Shown: positions 17,488 through 25,816 of the stretch, piece by piece
Layout of the letters: every line of letters starts with the position of its first letter
Numbering within the stretch: position 1 is the first letter of the stretch
From: an uncultured Blautia sp.
Lineage (GTDB): Bacteria > Bacillota > Clostridia > Lachnospirales > Lachnospiraceae
Length of the DNA: 58,947 nucleotides
Assembly (NCBI RefSeq): GCF_934424005.1
Contig: NZ_CAKRXI010000018.1
Coordinates: 1 to 58,947 of the forward strand
Reading direction: 5' to 3'
The notes under the pieces: generated by a model
Databases searched by the model: none
What the model was told of the DNA's origin: nothing
Seen by the model: the letters and a program-made list of their open reading frames with translations, nothing else
Made by a program: the position numbers and the translations under genes

Positions 17488-18549
17488 TCAGGATTCCTGT
17501 TCATGATGTTTTTTTCGGTATTCACCGGGAGTCATACCGTAGGTTTTCTTGAAGATACGCATAAAATGTTCCGGACTGTCATATCCGACAAGTTCACAGA
17601 TCGCGTTGTTGCTTAAAGAACTTTCACGCAGTGCGCGGCATGCCTGATTCAGCTTGATGTTTCGGATGATCTGAAGAAAGGTCTGACCGGTTCCCTCTTT
17701 GATTAGTGTGCTGAAATGTGAAGTACTGTAACCAAAATATGCAGCGGTATCACTGAGTGTTGCTGTCTGATAGTGATGGTTCAGGTAGTTCAGAATCTCC
17801 GTCATGGAATTGCCGGAGGTATCTTTCGTAAGAATGGATTCGATATCATTTTCATGGTAGCGCAGCAGCATCGCCCAGAACAGGATCAGCATGGAATTAA
17901 GGAATGTATAGCTGTATTTTTCATGAGCGAGATATTCTATATACATGGTTTCAAGCATATCGCAGATTCTGACATCATTATCCGTGTGAAATATCAGGTA
18001 ATTTCCCTCGGTTTTACGGTAAAGCACATGAGCAAAAAACTGTGCCAGAGCACTGTCAGCAGTCAGGGCCTGAAAGAAGGTTGACTGGAAAGTTGTACCA
18101 CGAACCAGGATATTAACAGCAATACTGTCATCAAAAACTCCAACACTGTGTTTCGTATGTGGCGGGATGATGCAGATATCACCAGTATGCAGAGTATGGG
18201 AAATTCCCTGGATCGTTGTCTGAGCGGTGCCGTCATAGATACAGAGAATCTCAAAGAATTCATGCTCATGAACAAACAGAGGTGTATAACGGTAGTGTTT
18301 TACAAACATGATATTTCCGGTCAGATTACCAAAAAGATCTTTTTCTTCCATATAAGGATACCAGGCTTCCGTGCGCAGTTCCGGTACGAAAAGACGATGG
18401 TCAGAGATCAGGTCACGGTCCAGCCCAAGACAATACTCATGAAAAGTCGCCGGGTGATCTTTTTCTTCAAAATACATGTTCTTATAAAAAATTTCATCCT
18501 CGTCATAATGGTGAAGATAACTTCGAAATTCGTCTCTGGTAAGCTTCAT
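17488..18549 (-). CDS. AraC-family transcriptional regulator of the glycoside locus
   Basis: A 353-residue regulator. The N-terminal part (about 80-165) is a cupin-like sugar-sensing domain with HEHEFFEI and GDICIIPPHTKH. The C-terminal 100 residues hold the two helix-turn-helix units of AraC proteins: LSDTAAYFGYSTSHFSTLIK, then NAICELVGYDSPEHFMRIFK and the closing GMTPGEYRK. ATG at 18549 has GAGGGAG just upstream. It is divergent from the GPH symporter operon, with 190 bases between starts. By genomic habit it is the activator of that operon, responding to an incoming glycoside or its product. The inducer is unknown. Confidence 0.9.
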   Translation of the reverse strand: MKLTRDEFRSYLHHYDEDEIFYKNMYFEEKDHPATFHEYCLGLDRDLISDHRLFVPELRTEAWYPYMEEKDLFGNLTGNIMFVKHYRYTPLFVHEHEFFEILCIYDGTAQTTIQGISHTLHTGDICIIPPHTKHSVGVFDDSIAVNILVRGTTFQSTFFQALTADSALAQFFAHVLYRKTEGNYLIFHTDNDVRICDMLETMYIEYLAHEKYSYTFLNSMLILFWAMLLRYHENDIESILTKDTSGNSMTEILNYLNHHYQTATLSDTAAYFGYSTSHFSTLIKEGTGQTFLQIIRNIKLNQACRALRESSLSNNAICELVGYDSPEHFMRIFKKTYGMTPGEYRKKHHEQES

Positions 18550-18739
18550 AATCTCCCTCAAAAAAATCAGTCTATAACAATTGTTTCCTATATAATAAAT
18601 ACAGAATTGTTGTCTGGTGAACTCAGTATAGCATTTTATCTGTCGAAAAAAAAGTCAGTGTTTTACAAAAAAAATTACAATTGGAGGAAATGTAAAAAAG
18701 AAGTAAAGTAATAGCAGAATCAAATTGGAGGTAAGTAGA
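18550..18739. promoter_or_regulatory. Divergent control region of the glycoside operon
   Basis: The 190 AT-rich bases between araC-like and symporter genes contain the palindrome AACAATTGTT (18576-18585) and two further ATTGT/ACAATT half-sites nearby, plausible regulator sites. No promoter pair can be assigned with confidence. An ATTGGAGG site also occurs twice: once before a start-stop ATGTAA and once as the true ribosome site of the symporter. Confidence 0.4.
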
Positions 18740-20095
18740 ATGAACGAAGTTGAAAAGAAAGTAAAGATCGGTTTGTGGCGTCAGAGAATCGGCTATGGCT
18801 CATCCGATTTTGCATGCAACCTGATCTGGCAGATGATCTCCCTGTATCTGCTGTATTTTTACACAAACGTTATGCATCTGAATGCAGGTGCTGTCAGTGT
18901 AATGTTCCTTGTAACCAAAGTAATTGATGGAATTTCTGACCTGATCGTTGGATTCCTGATCGACAAAACAAATACCAGATGGGGAAAATCAAGACCATGG
19001 ATTCTGTTTGGTGCGGTTCCGTTTGGTGTAGCAGCAGTTGTTGCATTCTCTGTACCGAATATCGGACAGACAGGCATGCTCATCTATGCATATATTTCCT
19101 ACATCCTGCTGTCAACAGCATACACTGTAGTAAATATCCCGATGGCATCTATTCTTCCTGCACTGAGCGAAGATCCGCATGAGAGAACTGTTCTTGCATC
19201 CTGCAGAACTTTCTTTTCATCAGTTGGTTCTACAGTAGTCAGTGCATTTGCCCTGACACTGGTAGATAAATTTGGAAACGGAAATGAAGCACTTGGATTC
19301 CGTATCGTAATGATGATCTTTGGTGTGATCGGATGCCTTGTATTTTTCTTCTGTTTCTTTAATACAAAAGAACGTGTTGTGATCAAACAGGAAAAAGTAA
19401 GCCTGAAAGCAAATATTTCCTGTCTGCTTCATAACAAACCATGGAAACTTTTTGCACTGAATATCGTATGGTTCTTCGGTGGATTCGTCATTCAGGCAAG
19501 TGCCGTGATTTATTATTTTACTTATGTTGTACAAAACACAACACTGGTACAGATCGTTGCAACCATCACAACACTGGTGCCAATCGTGGCAAACCTCTGT
19601 GCACCGTTCCTTGTAAAACTGACATCTAAGAGAAACCTGATGGTAGGCGGAAGTTTTGTACATATGGGTGGTCTGCTGATCATTTTCTTTGGTGGAACAA
19701 ACGTGCCGGTTCTTCTGGTTGGCGCAGTGATCGCAGCAGCTGGTTATGGACTCAAAGCAAGTATGCATTTTGCAATGCAGCCTGATCCGGTTGACTATGG
19801 CGAATGGAAGAGTGGCGTAAACACAGCCGGAACTCTTTCAGCAGTTAATGGATTTGTAGGTAAAGTTGGTATGGCAATCGCCAGCAGTATCGGTGCAGCA
19901 CTTCTCCAGATCGGTGGATTTGATGCAAATATGGCAGTACAGACAACAACTGCACAGCACTATATCACGGCTATGTATATCTGGGTACCGATTATCACAA
20001 ATATCGCAACGATTATCACAATGATGTTCTATGATCTGGATAAGATCTATCCGCAGATCATTAAAGAACTCGATGAAAGGAGAGCAAACGCTTAA
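18740..20095 (+). CDS. GPH-family glycoside:cation symporter
   Basis: A 451-residue membrane transporter with about twelve transmembrane helices, of the glycoside-pentoside-hexuronide:cation symporter family (MelB/XynB-like). The conserved early loop GFLIDKTNTRWGKSRPW with its Asp and Arg residues and a later DYGEWKSG are family signatures. It imports an intact glycoside with H+ or Na+. ATG at 18740 with GGAGG 8 bases upstream is preferred over the in-frame TTG at 18725. Its stop overlaps the next ATG as TAATG. It is first in the operon symporter, GH78-like, HPr-like, GH3, divergent from the AraC regulator. The cargo is probably a small rhamnosyl or beta-linked glycoside. Confidence 0.9.
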   Translation: MNEVEKKVKIGLWRQRIGYGSSDFACNLIWQMISLYLLYFYTNVMHLNAGAVSVMFLVTKVIDGISDLIVGFLIDKTNTRWGKSRPWILFGAVPFGVAAVVAFSVPNIGQTGMLIYAYISYILLSTAYTVVNIPMASILPALSEDPHERTVLASCRTFFSSVGSTVVSAFALTLVDKFGNGNEALGFRIVMMIFGVIGCLVFFFCFFNTKERVVIKQEKVSLKANISCLLHNKPWKLFALNIVWFFGGFVIQASAVIYYFTYVVQNTTLVQIVATITTLVPIVANLCAPFLVKLTSKRNLMVGGSFVHMGGLLIIFFGGTNVPVLLVGAVIAAAGYGLKASMHFAMQPDPVDYGEWKSGVNTAGTLSAVNGFVGKVGMAIASSIGAALLQIGGFDANMAVQTTTAQHYITAMYIWVPIITNIATIITMMFYDLDKIYPQIIKELDERRANA

Positions 20096-21663
20096 TGGCA
20101 GAAGTAAGCATTGATCTTAATATGGTCCGTGTGACCAATGATGATTTCGTAAAAAAAGCGGAAGCATGTACGCCGGAACTGCTGAAGACAGTAGTTCGCC
20201 CGGTTTCTATTGTAGATATTGTAAAAACAGAAAAAGTATATCCGGATGTAAACAAAAAAGATGACATCGAAAATCTTTCTTCTTATCATCTTGCAAAAGG
20301 CGACAAGCTTTGTCTGGATTTTGGTGACCATCAGGTTGGGTATGTTACCTTGAAATTGAATTCTGTGGGTAGTCCGCAGGATGCCCCTGCCTTTTTCAGA
20401 CTGAAATTCGGTGAGATTGCAAAAGAAATGATAGAGGATTCTGCAGATTATGACGGATGGATCAGCCGCGGCTGGATCCAGGAGGAGTTTATCCATATCG
20501 ATGTTCTTCCTGCAGAACTGAAGCTTCCGAGAAGATATGCATTCCGTTATATGGAAATTGAGGCAATTGACACTTCTCTGAAATGGCAGATGGTAGTGGA
20601 AGATGTATACTGCACCAGTATTTCTTCAGTCCGCATGGAAGATGTGAAACCGGTAGAGAGTGATGACGAAATGATTCGTAAACTGGACAGAGTCAGCCTT
20701 CGGACCCTGCACAACTGCATGCAGTCCGTTTTTGAAGACGGACCGAAGAGAGACCGCCGTCTGTGGCTCGGAGACTTAAGACTCCAGGCACTTGCAAACT
20801 ATGAAACATTCCATAACATGGATCTCGTAAAACGATGCCTGTACCTGTTTGCAGGGCAGACAAAAGATAACGGTCAGGTAAGTGCCTGCCTGTTTACAGA
20901 GCCGAAATTCATCGTAGATGATACCTTCCTTCTGGACTATTCCATGTTCTTTGGTGCAACACTTTTGGATTACTATGAAGCATCCGGAGATAGAGAGACT
21001 CTGGAAGATTTAAGTAAATGCGCTTACCGTCAGATGGAGATCGCAGGAGAGCAGTTTGATGAAAAACATCTGATGAAAAATGGCGAAGGATTCTGGGGAT
21101 TCATCGACTGGACTGACGGATTGAACAAACAGACTGCTATGCAGGGAGTATACATCTACTGTGCAAAAAAAGTACAGAAGATTGCAGAAATCCTCGGAGA
21201 TACAGAAAAAGCAGAAGAGCTTAAAAAAGAAGCAGAAGAAAAGACTGCAGCAGTCAGAAAATATCTTTTGGATGAGAAAACAGGCCTGTTTGTAAGTGGC
21301 GAAGAAAAACAGATCAACTACGCAAGTCAGGTATGGCTGATCCTTGCAGGTGCAGTCAGCATTGAAGAAGGCGCAGAAATGCTCGAAAAACTGAATGAGC
21401 TGAAACCGGAAAAAGGAATGGTTTCTCCATATATGAATCATCACTTTGTGGAAGCACTTTTAATGTGTGGTAAAAAAGATGAGGCAATGAAATATATGAA
21501 ATACTACTGGGGTGGTATGATTGGCCATGGAGCAGACACATTCTGGGAACTCTACAATCCGGAAAATCCGGCAGAGTCTCCGTATGGAAGCAGTATTGTA
21601 AACAGCTACTGTCATGCATGGAGCTGTACCCCTACCTATCTTCTGAGAAAATATTTTAACTAA
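20095..21663 (+). CDS. GH78-like alpha-L-rhamnosidase family glycosidase
   Basis: A 522-residue intracellular (alpha/alpha)6-barrel glycosidase. An N-terminal beta-sandwich (about 1-190) precedes the barrel, which opens with EDGPKRDRRLWLGDLRLQ. This corresponds to the acidic DxPxRDER-type catalytic motif of family 78 rhamnosidases. WGFIDW and GADTFWE in the middle and end supply further acidic and aromatic residues expected in the active site. No signal peptide is seen, consistent with hydrolysis after uptake by the symporter. The start overlaps the upstream stop (TAATG) with AAAGGAGAG before it. Specificity for alpha-L-rhamnose is likely but not proven; related six-hairpin enzymes act on other sugars. 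Confidence 0.8.
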   Translation: MAEVSIDLNMVRVTNDDFVKKAEACTPELLKTVVRPVSIVDIVKTEKVYPDVNKKDDIENLSSYHLAKGDKLCLDFGDHQVGYVTLKLNSVGSPQDAPAFFRLKFGEIAKEMIEDSADYDGWISRGWIQEEFIHIDVLPAELKLPRRYAFRYMEIEAIDTSLKWQMVVEDVYCTSISSVRMEDVKPVESDDEMIRKLDRVSLRTLHNCMQSVFEDGPKRDRRLWLGDLRLQALANYETFHNMDLVKRCLYLFAGQTKDNGQVSACLFTEPKFIVDDTFLLDYSMFFGATLLDYYEASGDRETLEDLSKCAYRQMEIAGEQFDEKHLMKNGEGFWGFIDWTDGLNKQTAMQGVYIYCAKKVQKIAEILGDTEKAEELKKEAEEKTAAVRKYLLDEKTGLFVSGEEKQINYASQVWLILAGAVSIEEGAEMLEKLNELKPEKGMVSPYMNHHFVEALLMCGKKDEAMKYMKYYWGGMIGHGADTFWELYNPENPAESPYGSSIVNSYCHAWSCTPTYLLRKYFN

Positions 21664-21684
21664 CTGGAAAAGGAGCGTCAGATT

Positions 21685-21918
21685 ATGGTAAAATTAACAG
21701 TAAAGATCGTATCCATGCAGGATGCGGACAAATTTAATAAACTTTGCAGTAAATTTGACTGTGATATGGATCTGCAGAGTGGTAAATACTATGTAGACGC
21801 AAAATCTATTATGGGGATCTTCAGTCTGGATTTAAGCAAGCCGCTGATCCTGAATGCAGATACAAACGATGAACATCTCATAAAAGAAACATTTGAAGAT
21901 TTTATCGGAGAGGAATAA
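21685..21918 (+). CDS. HPr-like protein lacking the phosphorylatable histidine (Crh-like)
   Basis: A 77-residue protein with HPr fold signature. The region YVDAKSIMGIFSLDLSKPL matches the segment around regulatory Ser46 of HPr (NLKSIMGVMSL). The place of active-site His15 and Arg17 reads SMQDADKF, with no His at all. It therefore cannot pass phosphate in the PTS but may still be a target of HPr kinase on the Ser in KSIMG, as Bacillus Crh is. It lies 21 bases after the GH78-like gene and only 2 bases before the GH3 gene, so it is fully within the operon. A role as a local catabolite-repression co-factor is inferred. Confidence 0.85.
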   Translation: MVKLTVKIVSMQDADKFNKLCSKFDCDMDLQSGKYYVDAKSIMGIFSLDLSKPLILNADTNDEHLIKETFEDFIGEE

Positions 21919-21920
21919 TC

Positions 21921-24434
21921 ATGACACGTATTTTAAAAGAAAGAACATTTTCCGGAAGTACAAATCCAGAGATACAGCAATGGGAAACAGAACACCGTAA
22001 ACTTGCCCGTCGTGCTGCAGCAGAAGGAATCGTTCTCTTGAAAAACAAAGAGGGTATTCTCCCTCTGAAAGCAGGAAGTACAGTTGCCCTTTATGGTGCA
22101 GGCGCAGGAAAGACGATCAAAGGTGGAACTGGTTCCGGTGATGTGAATGAACGAGAAAAAGTATCTATCTGTCAGGGCATGAAGAATGCCGGTTTTCAGA
22201 TAACCACCGAAGACTGGATCAACAGCTATGACAAAATCTATGATCAGGCACGTCAGGACTGGAAGAAGGACATTCTTTCAAGAACAGGCGAAGGCGCAGA
22301 TACGATGGATTTCTTTTCTGTTTACAGTACAACACCATTTATCATGCCGGCTGGTGACCCGATTCGGAAACCGGCAAAAGGTGAAAATACAGATACAGCA
22401 ATCTATGTACTCAGCCGTATTGCCGGTGAGGGAGCAGACCGTACCGCAGATAAAGGCGACTATTATCTGAAGGATGAAGAATATGAGATGCTGGCAGATA
22501 TCTGCGCATACTATCGTGACGTGATCGTGGTGATCAATGCCGGTGCTCAGGTGGATCTTTCTTTTATGGATGAATTTGAGAATATCAAAGCACTTCTGAC
22601 AATCGTGCAGCCGGGAATGGAAGGTGGAAATGCATTTGCAGATGTGGTTTCCGGAAAAGTGACTCCGTCTGGAAAACTGACCGATACATGGGCTTATGAA
22701 TATGAGGATTACCCGAATTCAGAAACATTTTCCCACAATAACGGAAATGTTGAGACAGAAGTTTATAAAGAAGGAATTTATGTAGGCTATCGCTATTTTG
22801 ATACTTTTGAAGTGCCGGTCCGTTATGGATTTGGCTATGGACTCTCCTATACAGATTTTGCGATATTCGACTACTGTCTGGAAAATGTATCTGATGAGAA
22901 AATCACTATTTCAGCATCAGTAAAAAATACAGGCAAAGTTTCCGGCAAAGAAGTTGTACAGATTTACGTATCTCTTCCAGGAGTGATTCTGGAAAAAGAA
23001 GCCCGTCGCCTGTGTGCTTATGCCAAAACATCGGAACTGAAACCAGGAGAGAGCGAAAAAGTATCGCTGGTGATCGATATGGATCAGCTTACTTCTTATG
23101 ATGAAAAAAGAGCAGCATGGATTCTTGAAGGAGGATTCTATGGAATCTGGGCGGGAAACAGTCTTGCTTCTGCAAAGCTCTGTGCTGGGGTAAAACTTGA
23201 TAAAGAAGTGATTTCCTGCCAGGTTAAAAATCTCTTTCCATTAAAACAGAAACTGGAAGAAAAAACGCAGGAAGCAGGAATAACATCCACACGTGAAAAA
23301 GAAGCAGAGCAGCTTGCATTAGCCAAAAACATGATGGTGGCAGAATTGCATGCTGATGATTTTAAAACAAAAATCATCGATTATAAGAAGAATAAAGCAC
23401 TGTATGAAAAAGAAGCAAAAGAATTTGTTGATACACTGTCAGAAGAGGAACTGATCAATCTGGCAGCTGGTGATCCGGGCAAGGCACAGGGTGGAAATCT
23501 TGGAGCAGCAGGTATCTCAGTTCCTGGATCAGCGGGCGAGACACACAGATGTGCAATTGACAAAGGTCTGGCAAGTATCGTTCTTGCAGATGGACCGGCA
23601 GGACTTCGTCTCATGAAATACTACCATGTGAATAATGGAAGTATTGTCAGTATGCCGTTTGAATTCAGTCTTGAGGGCGGATTGTTTTATGATGATTCCA
23701 AAGAACTTCCGGGAGAAAGATATTATCAGTACTGTACAGCAATCCCTGTTGGAACACTTCTCGCGCAGACCTGGAATCAGAAACTGATCCGTGAAGTCGG
23801 AGCAATGATCGGGACAGAGATGGAATACTTTGGTGTGACACTCTGGCTGGCTCCGGGTATGAATATTCACAGAAATCCACTTTGTGGAAGAAACTTTGAG
23901 TATTATTCTGAGGATCCATATGTATCCGGAACGATTGCAGCAGCGATGACAGAGGGTGTACAGTCTAACTATGGATGTGGAACAACGATAAAACATTTTG
24001 CATGTAATAACCAGGAAGATAATCGTATGGGATCTGACAGTGTTGTATCTGAGCGTGCACTTCGTGAGGTTTATCTGAAAGGATTCGAAATTGCGGTCAG
24101 ACAGTCACAGCCGATGTCCATCATGACCAGTTACAACCTGATCAATGGTGTGCATGCAGCAAACAATTATGATCTCTGTACTGAAACAGCCAGAAACGAA
24201 TGGGGCTTTAAGGGAATGATCATGACTGACTGGACTACGACAGAACATGGTGACAACTGTACTGCATCCGGATGTATGAGAGCCGGAAATGATCTGGTGA
24301 TGCCTGGATGTTTTGGTGATAATGACAATATGCACAGAGAACTGGCTGCCGGTACTCTGGATATGGAAGATCTGAAGGCTTGTATCGCCAGACTTGTAAG
24401 TGTGATCTGGAATTCAAACCAGTATCTTCAGTAA
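21921..24434 (+). CDS. GH3 beta-glycosidase with permuted domain order
   Basis: An 837-residue family 3 glycoside hydrolase. In ordinary GH3 enzymes the TIM barrel is first. Here the order is reversed: residues about 25-270 form the alpha/beta-sandwich domain (begins EGIVLLKNKEGILPL), about 320-425 a fibronectin III-like domain (GKEVVQIYVSLPG), and the TIM barrel comes last (about 500-837). The nucleophile is D770 in GMIMTDW, and the substrate-binding KHFACNNQE lies before it. Reversed order is known from Ruminococcus albus and Butyrivibrio beta-glucosidases. There is no signal peptide. As the last gene of the operon it probably removes beta-linked glucose after the rhamnosidase. The exact sugar is uncertain. 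Confidence 0.9.
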   Translation: MTRILKERTFSGSTNPEIQQWETEHRKLARRAAAEGIVLLKNKEGILPLKAGSTVALYGAGAGKTIKGGTGSGDVNEREKVSICQGMKNAGFQITTEDWINSYDKIYDQARQDWKKDILSRTGEGADTMDFFSVYSTTPFIMPAGDPIRKPAKGENTDTAIYVLSRIAGEGADRTADKGDYYLKDEEYEMLADICAYYRDVIVVINAGAQVDLSFMDEFENIKALLTIVQPGMEGGNAFADVVSGKVTPSGKLTDTWAYEYEDYPNSETFSHNNGNVETEVYKEGIYVGYRYFDTFEVPVRYGFGYGLSYTDFAIFDYCLENVSDEKITISASVKNTGKVSGKEVVQIYVSLPGVILEKEARRLCAYAKTSELKPGESEKVSLVIDMDQLTSYDEKRAAWILEGGFYGIWAGNSLASAKLCAGVKLDKEVISCQVKNLFPLKQKLEEKTQEAGITSTREKEAEQLALAKNMMVAELHADDFKTKIIDYKKNKALYEKEAKEFVDTLSEEELINLAAGDPGKAQGGNLGAAGISVPGSAGETHRCAIDKGLASIVLADGPAGLRLMKYYHVNNGSIVSMPFEFSLEGGLFYDDSKELPGERYYQYCTAIPVGTLLAQTWNQKLIREVGAMIGTEMEYFGVTLWLAPGMNIHRNPLCGRNFEYYSEDPYVSGTIAAAMTEGVQSNYGCGTTIKHFACNNQEDNRMGSDSVVSERALREVYLKGFEIAVRQSQPMSIMTSYNLINGVHAANNYDLCTETARNEWGFKGMIMTDWTTTEHGDNCTASGCMRAGNDLVMPGCFGDNDNMHRELAAGTLDMEDLKACIARLVSVIWNSNQYLQ

Positions 24435-24470
24435 AAAAATATTAATAGTAATGAAATAATAATGTGAAAA

Positions 24471-24509
24471 GAGACAGAAAAGTGATACAATTATATTCTG
24501 TCTCTTTTT
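24471..24509 (+). terminator. Intrinsic terminator of the glycoside operon
   Basis: GAGACAGAA (24471-24479) pairs with TTCTGTCTC (24496-24504) and is followed by T5. Confidence 0.88.
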
Positions 24510-24521
24510 GTATTTTACTTA

Positions 24522-24550
24522 TTTACAGATGAATCAGTTCAGTATATCAT
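24522..24550 (+). promoter_or_regulatory. Promoter of first dinB, predicted leaderless
   Basis: TTTACA (24522-24527), 17-base spacer, TATCAT (24545-24550). The dinB ATG begins at 24557, exactly where transcription should start, and no Shine-Dalgarno is present. The TTTACAGATGAA start is shared with the promoter of the second dinB operon at 34949. Confidence 0.55.
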
Positions 24551-24556
24551 AAAAAT

Positions 24557-25816
24557 ATGAATCGTTTAATTTTTCATATAGATGTAAACAGTGCATTTCT
24601 TTCATGGGAATCTGCACGCAGAGTAAAAGAGGGATTGCCGGATCTCAGAGACATTCCAGCCTGTATTGGCGGTGATCCGAAAAAACGTACAGGAATCGTT
24701 GTGGCGAAGTCAATTCCAGCAAAAAAATTCGGAATACAGACAGGCGAACCAGTGGCAATGGCACTTCGTAAATGCCCGAATCTTGTAATCGCGAAAAGTG
24801 ATTTTGAGTTATACATCAAATGCTCCAGAGCATTTAAGGAGATTTGTGTGTCCTACGCACCGGTGATGGAATCCTTCTCGATTGATGAGGTGTTTCTGGA
24901 TATGTCAGGGACTTCTCTGATATATCCGGATCCTGTAAAGACTGCATTTGAAATCAAGGATAAGATTCGAAATGAACTTGGCTTTACAGTAAATATCGGA
25001 ATATCTACCAACAAATTACTGGCAAAAATGGCTTCGGATTTTGAAAAACCAGATAAAGTACATACTCTTTTTCCGGACGAGATTCCGATTAAAATGTGGC
25101 CGCTTCCTGTAAGAGATTTATTATTTCTGGGCAAAGCATCTGAGAAGAAATTAACAGAAGTCGGAATTCACACGATTGGTGATATGGCACACGCCAGTGA
25201 AGCGGAAATTCAGAGATTACTGGGAAACAAAGCCGGACACCAGCTCTATCAGTATGCCTGTGGGATTGATGATTCACCGGTCAGAGCACAGCCTGAGGAG
25301 GCTAAGGGATTTAGTGTGGAAACCACTTTTAATGATGACATTGTTTCAGTAGAACAGGTGCTTCCGATTCTTCTTGAACAATGTGATATTGTAGCAACCC
25401 GAATGCGGAGAAAAGAGAAAAAATGTACATCTATATCGGTGAATTTCCGAACTCTGGATTTCAGAAATAAATCACATCAGATGACTCTTCCAAACGCTAC
25501 AGATACGACTGATGAAATATATAAAAATGCTCAAAAGTTATTTGCAGAATTCTGGAAAGGTGAACCTTTGCGGTTGATTGGAGTGGCACTTACCAATCTC
25601 ACAGATGAAAGCTTTGAACAGCTGTCTTTATTTGAAGATAATGAAAAGAAAGAACGTCGCAGAAAACTGGATGCGACGATGGATGAGATCCGTAAAAAAT
25701 TTGGTAATGATAAGATTACTCGCGCGAGTATCATGAATAGCAGTACAGGTATAGCAAAAAAAGCGCGTGCACAGATGAAGAATGAGGATGAAAAAGAAAG
25801 TAGAACAGTAGAATGA
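24557..25816 (+). CDS. dinB: Y-family DNA polymerase IV, copy 1
   Basis: A 419-residue translesion polymerase that copies across damaged bases. Metal-binding Asp lies in FHIDVNSAF near residue 9, and the second acidic pair lies in SIDEVFLD. The helix-hairpin-helix region and little-finger domain follow, and QLSLF near residue 355 is a beta-clamp binding motif. A second copy at 35765 is nearly the same in protein sequence with many synonymous differences, so the duplication is not recent or one copy came from a relative. No ribosome site precedes the ATG. The stop overlaps by ATGA with a GGDEF/EAL gene. The sequence is LexA-site negative by eye. Confidence 0.92.
   Translation: MNRLIFHIDVNSAFLSWESARRVKEGLPDLRDIPACIGGDPKKRTGIVVAKSIPAKKFGIQTGEPVAMALRKCPNLVIAKSDFELYIKCSRAFKEICVSYAPVMESFSIDEVFLDMSGTSLIYPDPVKTAFEIKDKIRNELGFTVNIGISTNKLLAKMASDFEKPDKVHTLFPDEIPIKMWPLPVRDLLFLGKASEKKLTEVGIHTIGDMAHASEAEIQRLLGNKAGHQLYQYACGIDDSPVRAQPEEAKGFSVETTFNDDIVSVEQVLPILLEQCDIVATRMRRKEKKCTSISVNFRTLDFRNKSHQMTLPNATDTTDEIYKNAQKLFAEFWKGEPLRLIGVALTNLTDESFEQLSLFEDNEKKERRRKLDATMDEIRKKFGNDKITRASIMNSSTGIAKKARAQMKNEDEKESRTVE

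Noticed and set aside
24520..24556. LexA/SOS box before dinB (GAATCAGTTC)
   Set aside because: The spacing and half-sites do not match the GAAC-N4-GTTC box of Gram-positive bacteria.
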